Of a stretch of DNA of 57,975 nucleotides, positions 1 through 8,166 are shown one piece after another. Where the stretch lies: the NCBI GenBank assembly GCA_002491115.1, contig DKVI01000062.1, positions 1 to 57,975 of the forward strand. The letters are read 5' to 3'. Both the position numbers and the translations under genes were made by a program. Within the stretch, counting starts at the first letter, position 1. Every line of letters begins with the position of its first letter. Source of the DNA: Lachnospiraceae bacterium UBA7182. GTDB taxonomy: Bacteria > Bacillota > Clostridia > Lachnospirales > Lachnospiraceae. A model generated the notes under the pieces. The model was not told the origin of the DNA. It made no database searches and saw only the letters and a program-made list of their open reading frames with translations.

Positions 1-34
1 CCCACCCCGTGAAAAGTAACCTGCCAAAGCCCAT

Positions 35-919
35 TTAGACGGCGCCCATCCGCTGCACACACTTTGCCGCGCAGCGGATCCCGCGTTCGCAGCATCCTTC
101 CAGCGGATCGCCTGCCAGGATACCGGATATAAATCCTGCCACGAAACTGTCGCCCGCCCCGGTGGAATCCACCGCCTTCACCTTTCTGGCGGGCATATGA
201 AATCTCCGCGTCTTCCCGCATACGGTACACCCCTCCCTGCCGGTCTTTATGATCACATTTTGAATCCCCTGCCGGTAAAGTTCTTCCGCCATCTCCATAT
301 AATCCTTTTTTCCGGTCAGATACTCCGCTTCTTTCTCATTCGGAAACAGATAATCGATCATGGGCAGTACCTCTGCCAGATCAGAAAGCGGCAGTTGGCG
401 AAAGGTAGGAATCTTCGTATCGGCACAGACTACGGCCCCGGCTTCCTTAGCCGTCTTCACCAGATTTACAACCGTATCCTTCTGATCCAGAGGCGCCCGG
501 AACAGGCTGGCAAGCGACACCACTTTGACGCCCTCCAGACTCTTAAGTTCCGGATAAAAACCCTCCAGCATCGTCGCTCTGCTGTTGCAGGATTTTCTTC
601 CTCCGTTCTTATCGACAGTCAGATTTGCGATCGGCGTCGTAAGCCGTTCCGAACGGACGACTTCCGATACGTCCACCCCATAGCTTTTGGCTTTCTCCCA
701 TACCAGATCTCCCGCCGGATCCCGACCGATCCCGCAGATCAGCTTTGCATGGCATCCCAGCGTCTCCAGCACACAGGCTTCATTCAGCGCGTCGCCGCCA
801 GTGTTCAGGATGATCGCCTCGGCAATATCCACATTTTCCCTGTAAGGCTCCTTTCCGCGAACGATACAGTCCACCAGAGCCTGTCCGATACATATAACTT
901 TTGCCGACTCCTCTGTCAT
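35..919 (-). CDS. PfkB-family carbohydrate kinase
   Basis: 294-residue cytoplasmic sugar kinase of the ribokinase/PfkB family, which phosphorylates a sugar or nucleoside with ATP. Visible signatures are the N-terminal glycine motif TGGDALNEA, which binds substrate, and the C-terminal anion-hole/catalytic motif DSTGAGDSFVAGF, with the Asp of GAGD as the expected base. Length is normal for the family. A longer frame reaches 1024, but the start at 919 has a GGAGAGG ribosome binding site 8 bases upstream. The promoter at 951-979 also lies inside the longer frame, so the upstream extension cannot be translated from it. The substrate (fructose, ribose or other) cannot be decided. It is separated from glyS by a terminator, so it is probably its own transcription unit. 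Confidence 0.9.
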   Translation of the reverse strand: MTEESAKVICIGQALVDCIVRGKEPYRENVDIAEAIILNTGGDALNEACVLETLGCHAKLICGIGRDPAGDLVWEKAKSYGVDVSEVVRSERLTTPIANLTVDKNGGRKSCNSRATMLEGFYPELKSLEGVKVVSLASLFRAPLDQKDTVVNLVKTAKEAGAVVCADTKIPTFRQLPLSDLAEVLPMIDYLFPNEKEAEYLTGKKDYMEMAEELYRQGIQNVIIKTGREGCTVCGKTRRFHMPARKVKAVDSTGAGDSFVAGFISGILAGDPLEGCCERGIRCAAKCVQRMGAV

Positions 920-950
920 TCCCACGCCTCTCCTTTTCTTACTTTTCCCC

Positions 951-979
951 ATTATACCGAAACCTGGATAAATGATCAA
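951..979 (-). promoter_or_regulatory. sigma-A-type promoter of the PfkB kinase gene
   Basis: On the minus strand TTGATC (979-974), a 17-base spacer and a perfect TATAAT (956-951). It lies about 30 bases upstream of the chosen start codon at 919. Confidence 0.6.
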
Positions 980-1005
980 TCCTGTACAGGAGCGCATTTT
1001 TACGC

Positions 1006-1039
1006 AAAAACACCTGCCAACCAATCAGCAGGTGTTTTT
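1006..1039 (-). terminator. intrinsic terminator after glyS
   Basis: A 12-bp stem (1006-1017 with 1028-1039) with a 10-base loop. Both outer arms end in A/T runs, so it can work on either strand. Its natural role is to end the leftward glyS transcript. Confidence 0.8.
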
Positions 1040-1049
1040 TACACTTTTT

Positions 1050-2438
1050 CTACCAGGAAAATTTCTCCTGGAAATAAGCGTCTAATGCTTCGATCTTAAT
1101 GCGCTCCTGCGCCATGGTATCGCGATCCCGCACGGTCACGCAGCCGTCAGTCTCAGACTCAAAGTCGTAGGTCACGCAATAGGGCGTGCCGATTTCATCC
1201 AGGCGGCGGTAGCGTTTTCCGATATTTCCTCTGTCATCATATTCACAGTTATATTTTTTGGAAAGCTTGGTATAAATCGCTTCCGCGCCTTCGGCAAGCT
1301 TCTTGGATAAAGGAAGCACCCCGATCTTCACCGGTGCGATGGCCGGATGGAAATGAAGCACGGTACGCATATCTCCGCCTTCCAGTTCCTCCTCGTCATA
1401 GGCGGAGCATAAAAACGCCAATACTACCCTGTCCGCACCCAGAGACGGTTCGATAACATAGGGGATATATTTTTCCTTTAACTCGTCGTCGAAATAGCTC
1501 ATATCCTCGCCGGAAACAGTCTGATGCTGGGTCAGGTCATAGTCTGTGCGGTCTGCGATACCCCACAGCTCACCCCAGCCAAAGGGGAATAAAAACTCAA
1601 TATCTGTGGTACCTTTACTGTAGAAGCAGAGTTCTTCCGGCGAATGGTCACGCAGGCGGATCTCTTCCTCCTTGATGCCAAGACTAAAGAGCCAGTCTCT
1701 GCAAAATGCACGCCAGTACTGGAACCATTCCAGGTCCGAACCCGGTTTACAGAAAAATTCCAGCTCCATCTGCTCAAACTCACGGGTACGGAAGGTAAAG
1801 TTTCCGGGGCTTATCTCATTACGGAAAGATTTACCCACCTGGGCGATCCCGAACGGCACTTTCTTGCGGGAAGTTCTCTGTACATTTTTAAAATTGACAA
1901 AGATACCCTGGGCTGTCTCAGGCCTTAAATAGATCGTGCTTTTGGCATCCTCCGTTACACCCTGGAACGTCTTAAACATCAGGTTAAACTGACGGATATC
2001 CGTAAAATCCTTCTTTCCGCAGCTTGGGCATACGATGTCATGTTCATCAATATATTTTTTCATCTCTTCCTGGGACCAGCCGTCCACGGAGCCTTCGATC
2101 TGAATCCCCTTTTCCGCCATATAATCCTCGATCAGCTTATCGGCGCGGAAACGCTCCTTGCAGGCCTTACAGTCCATAAGCGGATCGGAGAAACCGCCCA
2201 GATGACCGGAGGCCACCCAGGTCTGAGGATTCATCAGAATCGCGCAGTCCACACCTACGTTATAAGGATTTTCCTGCACGAATTTCTGCCACCAGGCTTT
2301 TTTCACATTATTTTTCAGTTCCACTCCCAGATTGCCATAATCCCAGGTATTGGCAAGGCCGCCGTAGATCTCGCTGCCCGGGTATACAAACCCCCGGTTC
2401 TTGGCCAGAGCCTCAATTTTGTCCATTGTCTTTTCCAT
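1050..2438 (-). CDS. glyS: glycyl-tRNA synthetase, single-chain class II
   Basis: 462 residues, the usual length of the alpha2-type bacterial/eukaryotic-like GlyRS (GlyQS) rather than the two-subunit E. coli form. It charges tRNA-Gly with glycine in the cytosol. The N-terminus has the typical GFVYPGSEIYGG and ANTWDYGNLG stretches. Class II motif 2 is seen around FRNEISPGNFTFRTREFEQME and motif 3 around EPSLGADRVVLAFL. A CxxC pair (CPSCGKKD) lies in the insertion near residue 140. The start has a GAGGAG site 10 bases upstream. The gene lies 41 bases after the lipoprotein gene, probably in one transcript with recO and era, and is followed by a strong terminator. No T-box leader fits in the short upstream gap. 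Confidence 0.97.
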   Translation of the reverse strand: MEKTMDKIEALAKNRGFVYPGSEIYGGLANTWDYGNLGVELKNNVKKAWWQKFVQENPYNVGVDCAILMNPQTWVASGHLGGFSDPLMDCKACKERFRADKLIEDYMAEKGIQIEGSVDGWSQEEMKKYIDEHDIVCPSCGKKDFTDIRQFNLMFKTFQGVTEDAKSTIYLRPETAQGIFVNFKNVQRTSRKKVPFGIAQVGKSFRNEISPGNFTFRTREFEQMELEFFCKPGSDLEWFQYWRAFCRDWLFSLGIKEEEIRLRDHSPEELCFYSKGTTDIEFLFPFGWGELWGIADRTDYDLTQHQTVSGEDMSYFDDELKEKYIPYVIEPSLGADRVVLAFLCSAYDEEELEGGDMRTVLHFHPAIAPVKIGVLPLSKKLAEGAEAIYTKLSKKYNCEYDDRGNIGKRYRRLDEIGTPYCVTYDFESETDGCVTVRDRDTMAQERIKIEALDAYFQEKFSW

Positions 2439-2479
2439 TCGACTGTCTCCTCACTTTAATTTAATGATACATACCATAC

Positions 2480-3049
2480 TCAATAAATAATATATGCGTA
2501 TTCTTCCTCATCTTCAATCGGCATCACTTCCACCATACTGTCTGTGATAACGTCTACATTATTGCTGGCATATTTTACTTTCTTTTCCAGTTGTACGATG
2601 CCTTCTTCTTTCAGAATCACCACCCGGTCACTCTTTTTCGCCGTCACCTCCGCCGTCGTATATTCCTCATACTCTGTGTCTCTGAACGTCATACTAAAAG
2701 AGTGTCCCGCATCCAGCGCTTCTTCCACCGTTCCCATAAAACAATATACTTCGTTGTACCGGCTGTATGTATCTGCATCTTCGTAATCCAGCAGAAGGTA
2801 CATGGTTTCGTCCTTTACCTCCAGCCGTTTGACAGATATCTTATCATAGGCTCCCACTTCTTTTTCCGTCATGGAGCGAAACTCATCCAGGCTGTAATAT
2901 TCTTTCTCAAAGCTTTCCACCACCGCCTGCGTAAGCGTTCCGTCCTGCTTCACATAAAGAGAAGACGCTGACGGCTGAAAGGATGGACCGCAGCCCGGCA
3001 CAACAAGCACAGGAATCAGCATACATGCAGTTAAAATCAGCTTTTTCAT
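2480..3049 (-). CDS. predicted lipoprotein of unknown function
   Basis: 189 residues. The N-terminus is a lipoprotein signal peptide: MKK, a hydrophobic core, then a lipobox ending at the Cys of VVPGC, so it is likely anchored to the outer face of the membrane. The mature part is acidic, mostly alternating charged and beta-type segments, and ends in an EDEEEYAYIIY tail. I do not recognise a family. The start at 3049 is chosen over 3085 because GGAGG lies 8 bases upstream and the signal peptide begins there. It sits between recO and glyS in the same direction, 77 bases after recO, and may be co-transcribed. The neighbourhood gives no clue to its job. Confidence 0.7.
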   Translation of the reverse strand: MKKLILTACMLIPVLVVPGCGPSFQPSASSLYVKQDGTLTQAVVESFEKEYYSLDEFRSMTEKEVGAYDKISVKRLEVKDETMYLLLDYEDADTYSRYNEVYCFMGTVEEALDAGHSFSMTFRDTEYEEYTTAEVTAKKSDRVVILKEEGIVQLEKKVKYASNNVDVITDSMVEVMPIEDEEEYAYIIY

Positions 3050-3126
3050 TCCATTTCCTCCCAACACAAACGTACAGTACCACACTTATGTCCGCACTGC
3101 CCATCGTATACGTCATTATACACATT

Positions 3127-3789
3127 TTAAAGACATGTTTCAAGTATTTCCAGGGATTTGAACCGTTGTCCTACATATTTTTCCCGCATTTTCGACACCA
3201 CTTTTCCAAACTGGGCGCACACTTCGGGACTTAATATAAATGTATACAATTTTTCCACAGGAGACGCAGACACATACTTAAGGGCATACAGTGTAGAAGG
3301 ATCCAGCCCTTTCTCTTCCAGCCATTCAAACGTCTGCGGACATTCGCCGCTGTACACCATGGCCTTCAGCTCATATATGTAACGGACCAGAAGTCTTGGA
3401 AGCGCGGGCGCCGACAACGCCCGCAAAGACTGGTAGACCAGTTTAAGATAATCTCTGGCATCCGCATTTTCCCGCGTATAATAGGAAGCAAATTCCAGAA
3501 AATACTGCCCGAAACAGGCCCCTTCAAAATCCTGCATCAGCTCGCTGAAATAATTCTGTATGGACGCCTGCACAACCGTATAAGAAGTCCTGCCTTCATA
3601 GATCTGAAATTCGCCGAAAGCAAACACATTGGCCGCCGCCATCAACTGACTGCCCGGCCTCCTGGCGCCTTTGGCAAACGCGCGGATCTTCCCGCTTTCT
3701 TTCGTCAGCAGAACGACCAGCTTGTCATATTCCCCTACCGGTGCGGCAGACAAAACGATACCTGTCATGGTACGGACCTGACTGCTCAT
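3127..3789 (-). CDS. recO: DNA repair protein RecO
   Basis: 220 residues. RecO binds single-stranded DNA and RecR and helps load RecA in RecFOR gap repair. The N-terminal OB-fold hallmark is clear (TGIVLSAAPVGEYDKLVVLL, then GKIRAFAKGARRPGS). The helical C-terminal half follows. The protein is slightly short for the family, and in the region where many RecO proteins carry a four-cysteine zinc site only one Cys (SGECPQ) is evident. The start has GGAG about 8 bases upstream; Met8 (3768) is a possible alternative that matches the family start better. Its 5' end overlaps a yqzL-like gene, and era lies upstream, which is the classical era-yqzL-recO order of Firmicutes. Confidence 0.93.
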   Translation of the reverse strand: MSSQVRTMTGIVLSAAPVGEYDKLVVLLTKESGKIRAFAKGARRPGSQLMAAANVFAFGEFQIYEGRTSYTVVQASIQNYFSELMQDFEGACFGQYFLEFASYYTRENADARDYLKLVYQSLRALSAPALPRLLVRYIYELKAMVYSGECPQTFEWLEEKGLDPSTLYALKYVSASPVEKLYTFILSPEVCAQFGKVVSKMREKYVGQRFKSLEILETCL

Positions 3790-3886
3790 CTCTTTCTCCT
3801 GTCTTTCCCGTCTTAACTTCCTCTGTCTTATAGATCAAATAATCCCGTACAGCACCCGTATGCGCAAACCGACTCCAATTGTCCAT
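3725..3886 (-). CDS. YqzL-like small protein between era and recO
   Basis: A 53-residue frame. It starts MDNWSRFAHTGAVRDYLIYK, matching the W-x2-F-x2-TG-x-V-x-DYL-x-Y/F-K pattern of the small YqzL family found between era and recO in Bacillus and Clostridia. Function is unknown. A GGAGGT ribosome binding site lies 8 bases upstream, which is strong support for translation. It runs 65 bases into recO in another frame, so the last ~20 residues (basic and low in order) may be unimportant. The conserved part is only the first 20-25 residues. Confidence 0.7.
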   Translation of the reverse strand: MDNWSRFAHTGAVRDYLIYKTEEVKTGKTGERDEQSGPYHDRYRFVCRTGRGI

Positions 3887-3928
3887 CTTTTGAACCTCCG
3901 CTCTTAGAATCTCCTGCGCCGGTATGCG

Positions 3929-4834
3929 TTATACTTCTTTCCTGTCGTATCCAAAATTTTTCATCAGGAAATCGGAATCTCTCCAGTCCTTCCTGACCTT
4001 CACCCACAGCTTTAAGTTTACCCTGGCTTCCAACTGCTGTTCCATCTCATACCGTGCCGCCGACCCTATTTTTTTAAGCATGGAACCGCCTTTCCCGATA
4101 ATAATCCCTTTATGGGAATCCCGCTCACATATAATCGTCGCCTCAATATCCCATATATGCCTGCCCGGCCGCTGTTTCATGGACTCGATGGACACGGCAA
4201 TTCCATGGGGGATCTCCTCGTCCAGAAGCTTTAACGCTTTCTCCCGGATCAGCTCGGCCGCAATCTGTCTTTGAGGCTGGTCAGTGACGGTATCCTCGTC
4301 ATAAAACATGGGCCCATAAGGAAGATATTTAAAAATAACGTCAATCAACACCTCTTTATTGGTTCCTTTCAAAGCAGAGACAGGTACAATCTCCGCAAAA
4401 TCCAGAATTTTCCGATATGTGTCGATCACCGCCAGCACTTCCTCTTTTTTAATCGTATCCACTTTGTTGATAACCAGTACCACCGGCGCAGTTACCCTGG
4501 ATAACTGCCCGGCGATCTGTTTCTCACCCGCGCCGATATAAGTGGTCGGCTCCACCAGCCAGAGGATCACATCCACTTCCTTAAATGTGCGCATGGCAGC
4601 ATCAACCATATATTCCCCCAGCTTGTTTTTCGCTTTATGGATTCCCGGTGTATCCAAAAACACAATCTGCCCCTGGTGGCAGGTATAGACAGTCTGAATA
4701 CGGTTCCTGGTCGTCTGGGGCTTATGGGAAGTGATGGCAATCTTCTGACCGATCAGTTGATTCATAAGGGTCGATTTTCCCACATTGGGCCTGCCGATCA
4801 GAGTGGCAAAGCCGGATCTTTTTTGTTCATCCAT
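3929..4834 (-). CDS. era: GTPase Era
   Basis: 301 residues, full length. Era is an essential GTPase that binds the 3' end of 16S rRNA during 30S assembly. The G domain shows G1 GRPNVGKS, G3 DTPG and G4 NKVD. The C-terminal KH domain contains the GxxG-type loop IIIGKGG. A GDP/GTP switch sits at HKPQTTRNRIQTV. The gene begins 9 bases after the M16C peptidase gene and is followed by yqzL and recO. Confidence 0.97.
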   Translation of the reverse strand: MDEQKRSGFATLIGRPNVGKSTLMNQLIGQKIAITSHKPQTTRNRIQTVYTCHQGQIVFLDTPGIHKAKNKLGEYMVDAAMRTFKEVDVILWLVEPTTYIGAGEKQIAGQLSRVTAPVVLVINKVDTIKKEEVLAVIDTYRKILDFAEIVPVSALKGTNKEVLIDVIFKYLPYGPMFYDEDTVTDQPQRQIAAELIREKALKLLDEEIPHGIAVSIESMKQRPGRHIWDIEATIICERDSHKGIIIGKGGSMLKKIGSAARYEMEQQLEARVNLKLWVKVRKDWRDSDFLMKNFGYDRKEV

Positions 4835-4843
4835 CGTTTACTT

Positions 4844-7768
4844 TCAGCGGAACAGGCTGGCCGTGCGGTCAAACAGTTCCTTTTCCTTTTCTATTTTACT
4901 TTCGTTTCCGATGACACAGAAGCTTTCTTCTGAAAGAAGTTCCTTTATCCCTTCCGAGAGCGCCCTGATATCCGAAGCTTTTGCGTCCAGCACTTCGTCC
5001 CGGATCTTCTGGAAATCCTCCAGCGTGCTGTGAGTCAGCCATGCGGACATGGAACGAAGACCTGTGGCGGCAGGCGTCAAAGGTGTATCCAGTTCGCTGA
5101 CGGCGCCTATGACATATTTATCCATATCCCGCTCGTCCGCGTCGAACTGCTCCACATATTCGGCGGTCTTTTCAAAGATCTCGTTGGTCTGCTTAAGATT
5201 CGGGTCCCGGTAAGAGACCAGATAGCTGTCCCCATATACACCGAATCCGCTCATACAGCCGTAAGCGCCGCCCTTGACACGGACCTGAACCCACAAATAA
5301 TCATAACTTAAGATCACCTTTAAAATCCGGTAAGCACCTGTATAATGACGGATATAACCGGCCCTCGCCACATACTGCACCGCCGAAGGCGTCTTAAATC
5401 CTTCTTTTTTCACTTCCGGCGCGCATGCCATGACCGGCTCGGACGCACCTGAAAGTTCGCAGGTATACAAAGAAGCTTTCAATGCCGGGATTTCCTGTTT
5501 TACCTTCTCAAGTCCATCCTCTTTGGACGTACAACTGATGATCAGATGCTCCGGACGGAAAATATGCTGCATAACCCGGGACAATTTCCCGATCAGTTCG
5601 TCTGAGCGTGCTTCAAAATGTTCCTCCAGCTCTTCGATCTCCCAGTAGAAAGCAAGCCCTGACACTCTGTCGTTTATCCTGGCGGCTTTTGAGAATTTTG
5701 ACATGGCGCGCATGGCCGCCGCTGAATGTCCGGAGGAAGTCAGATACATCTGAAGCCTGGATTTCAGCTGCGCGATGATCTCATACAGCCTCTTCTTATC
5801 TGTCAGCTTTGTCCTGTGAAGAATCTCCCGCATCATGGCAAAGGCAAAATCCGTCTTCTCTGACAGAGTCTTTGCTTTCAGTTCAAACATAATGCGGAAT
5901 TTCTCTTTATCCTTCATATCTCCATACAAATTTATAAGAGGTACAATGCCGCCGGTATGACAGTTGATTTCATTGAACAGTTCTCCATAGCTGTAGTTTT
6001 CTGTATCCACATAGCCAAGCACATATTTTAAGATGCCAAGATAAGGAACCAGGCTGTCCGGAAGATTTCCCGCGTCGAACAGAAGCCGAATGTAGCTGAT
6101 TCCGCCCGTAAACACATTCTGATACAGCAGCGTTGTACCGTCCACAGTAAATGCTTCATTGATTAAAGGCGCAGTTTCTCTTTTGATGTCTTCCCTTTTA
6201 AGCATGGGAATTTTTTTAAGATCTTCCAGGGGTGAGGGTTCGTCCTGGTATGCTTTCAGCGCCAGAGTATCCTCTTTAAGCTTTTTCAGTGCTTCTGCGC
6301 CCAGGCTTTCTTTGAAATTCTTCAGTATGGCTTCCACTCTGCCCTGTTCCCGGGTTTCCAGTCCCGGGGATGGTTTCAGGATCAAAAGCGCCGCGTGCGT
6401 ATTGTCCAGAAGCCAGGTCTGCACCAGATTCTCAAAATATCCGCTCCCTCTTTCGGCATGTTTTTTAAGCTCTGCGAAACGGTCCAGCGCCAGAAGATGC
6501 AAAAACGGCTGATTTTCATCATACAGCCAGCTGTCCATCATCTGAAGACCGTACATAAGCCCTTTGGGATAGCTGCCGAAATCAGCCTCCCGATAACGAA
6601 ATTCGTAATAATTAATCCCTGCCTGAAGAGCTTTTCTGTCAAAGCCCTCTTTTACGATCTGCTCCAGTGTCTTTCTGATCACACCAAGGAAGGCTTCCTT
6701 TTGCTCCTCCTCTGCGTTTTTGGCAATAACGGAGAAATAAGGCTGTGCAATCCCGTTATCATAAGAACTTAAAATATCTTTACCGATTCCCGCGTCCAGA
6801 AGCGCCTGTTTTAAGGGCGCTCCCGGCGCGGACAGAAGAGCGTATTCCAATACCTGAAATGCCAGATACAGCTCTGCATCCAGAGAAGTCCCTATGACGG
6901 TACTGTAAGAAAGATAGGTCTGATTTTCGGCAGATTCCTCTTCGGAGACAGGATACTCCACCACACGCTCCACAGGACTGTCAAAGCCTTTTTGCAGACT
7001 GACGGAAGAATCCACATCCAGACGGTCATACTGTCCCAGATAATGCGTATCAATCCATGTGAGTTTTTCTTCCATATCCATATTCCCATACAGATAAAGA
7101 TAACTGTTGGAAGGATGATAATATTTCTTATGAAACGCAAGAAACGCTTCATAAGTCAGCTCCGGTATATGCTTCGGATCTCCGCCCGATTCATAATAAT
7201 AGGGCGTATCCGGATAGAGTGTCGTCATGATCTCCCGTTCCAGCATATCTTCCGGAGAAGAAAACGCGCCCTTCATCTCATTATAGACAACGCCATTGTA
7301 GATGACCGGATCTTCCTCCGATTCCAGCTCATAGTGCCACCCCTCCTGTTTAAAGATCTTTTCTTCCTTGTATATATTCGGATGAAAGACCGCATCCAGA
7401 TACACATGCATCAGATTCTGAAAGTCCTGGTCATTGCAGCTGGCCACCGGATATACCGTCTTGTCCGGATAAGTCATGGCATTTAAAAATGTGTTCAGCG
7501 ACCCTTTCACCAGCTCCACAAAGGGGTCCTTTACCGGAAAATCTCTTGATCCGCAGAGTACGGAATGTTCCATAATGTGGGGCACACCGGTACTGTCAGA
7601 AGGCGGGGTCCGAAATCCAATACTGAACACCTTATTCTCGTCTTCATTTTCAATCAGAGCCACTCTTGCCCCTGTTTTTCTATGCCTCAGCAGGTAACCG
7701 ACAGAATTTAACTCCGGCATCTGCTCTTTTTTAATCAGTTCATAAGCTGTCAATTGTTCTATCGCCAT
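4844..7768 (-). CDS. M16C zinc metallopeptidase (PreP/falcilysin-like)
   Basis: 974 residues, the normal size for the two-halves-in-one-chain M16C presequence-protease family, which degrades unstructured peptides in a closed chamber. The inverted zinc motif HxxEH is at residues 64-68 (HIMEH). The third ligand Glu lies in VYNEMKG near residue 164. No signal peptide is visible, so it is likely cytoplasmic. The C-terminal half carries the catalytically silent M16 repeat and the usual GGAYG stretch. The start has GGAG about 9 bases upstream. It heads a leftward run with era, 9 bases apart. The natural substrate is not evident; peptide recycling is the family role. Confidence 0.92.
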   Translation of the reverse strand: MAIEQLTAYELIKKEQMPELNSVGYLLRHRKTGARVALIENEDENKVFSIGFRTPPSDSTGVPHIMEHSVLCGSRDFPVKDPFVELVKGSLNTFLNAMTYPDKTVYPVASCNDQDFQNLMHVYLDAVFHPNIYKEEKIFKQEGWHYELESEEDPVIYNGVVYNEMKGAFSSPEDMLEREIMTTLYPDTPYYYESGGDPKHIPELTYEAFLAFHKKYYHPSNSYLYLYGNMDMEEKLTWIDTHYLGQYDRLDVDSSVSLQKGFDSPVERVVEYPVSEEESAENQTYLSYSTVIGTSLDAELYLAFQVLEYALLSAPGAPLKQALLDAGIGKDILSSYDNGIAQPYFSVIAKNAEEEQKEAFLGVIRKTLEQIVKEGFDRKALQAGINYYEFRYREADFGSYPKGLMYGLQMMDSWLYDENQPFLHLLALDRFAELKKHAERGSGYFENLVQTWLLDNTHAALLILKPSPGLETREQGRVEAILKNFKESLGAEALKKLKEDTLALKAYQDEPSPLEDLKKIPMLKREDIKRETAPLINEAFTVDGTTLLYQNVFTGGISYIRLLFDAGNLPDSLVPYLGILKYVLGYVDTENYSYGELFNEINCHTGGIVPLINLYGDMKDKEKFRIMFELKAKTLSEKTDFAFAMMREILHRTKLTDKKRLYEIIAQLKSRLQMYLTSSGHSAAAMRAMSKFSKAARINDRVSGLAFYWEIEELEEHFEARSDELIGKLSRVMQHIFRPEHLIISCTSKEDGLEKVKQEIPALKASLYTCELSGASEPVMACAPEVKKEGFKTPSAVQYVARAGYIRHYTGAYRILKVILSYDYLWVQVRVKGGAYGCMSGFGVYGDSYLVSYRDPNLKQTNEIFEKTAEYVEQFDADERDMDKYVIGAVSELDTPLTPAATGLRSMSAWLTHSTLEDFQKIRDEVLDAKASDIRALSEGIKELLSEESFCVIGNESKIEKEKELFDRTASLFR

Positions 7769-7841
7769 TGATCCCTCCAGGGTTTCTTTTTATAGTAGTA
7801 TAAACATATTTTTCATCCCTAAGACTGTCCCACGAAAAAAA

Positions 7842-7864
7842 AGACTGCCGCTCCACGGCAGTCT
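7842..7864 (-). terminator. intrinsic terminator of the ptsI-ptsH operon
   Basis: A 9-bp GC-rich stem (7842-7850 with 7856-7864) and a five-base loop. On the minus strand it is followed by eight T residues. It lies just after ptsH and before the M16C peptidase gene. Confidence 0.9.
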
Positions 7865-7874
7865 CTTTTATTTC

Positions 7875-8132
7875 TTACAGATTCTCCTTGAAGAATGTTT
7901 CCATAGCGGCTGCAGCGGTATCTTCGTCTTCGCCTTCTACGGTTACGGTCACGGTATGGCCTTTCTTTACGCCCATGCTCATGATCGCCATCAGTCTTTT
8001 TGCATCTGCTTTTTTGGTTCCGTTGTCAATGGTAACAACGCTCTTAAATTTTGCCGCTTCCTTTGCCAGCATGCCGGCCGGCCTTGCGTGGATTCCCAGT
8101 TCATCCTGAATCGTGTAGGTAAATGATTTCAT
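7875..8132 (-). CDS. ptsH: phosphocarrier protein HPr
   Basis: 85 residues. HPr takes phosphate from Enzyme I on His15 and passes it to EIIA domains of sugar phosphotransferase systems. His15 is in GIHARPAG. Ungapped alignment by eye with Bacillus subtilis HPr, from memory, puts Arg at position 46 (AKRLMAIMSMG), where Bacillus has the regulatory Ser46 phosphorylated by HPr kinase. Ser52 is present. The protein therefore may not act as a CcpA co-regulator in the usual way. A GGAG site precedes the start. It is the last gene of the yicC-gmk-rpoZ-ptsI-ptsH run, 34 bases after ptsI. Confidence 0.96.
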   Translation of the reverse strand: MKSFTYTIQDELGIHARPAGMLAKEAAKFKSVVTIDNGTKKADAKRLMAIMSMGVKKGHTVTVTVEGEDEDTAAAAMETFFKENL

Positions 8133-8166
8133 AGTTTTTGTCTCCTTTTATAAATATATTTTATCC

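Noticed and set aside
1644..1932. Several plus-strand open frames inside glyS, and similar ones inside other genes
   Set aside because: They are antisense or off-frame shadows of genes with clear family motifs.
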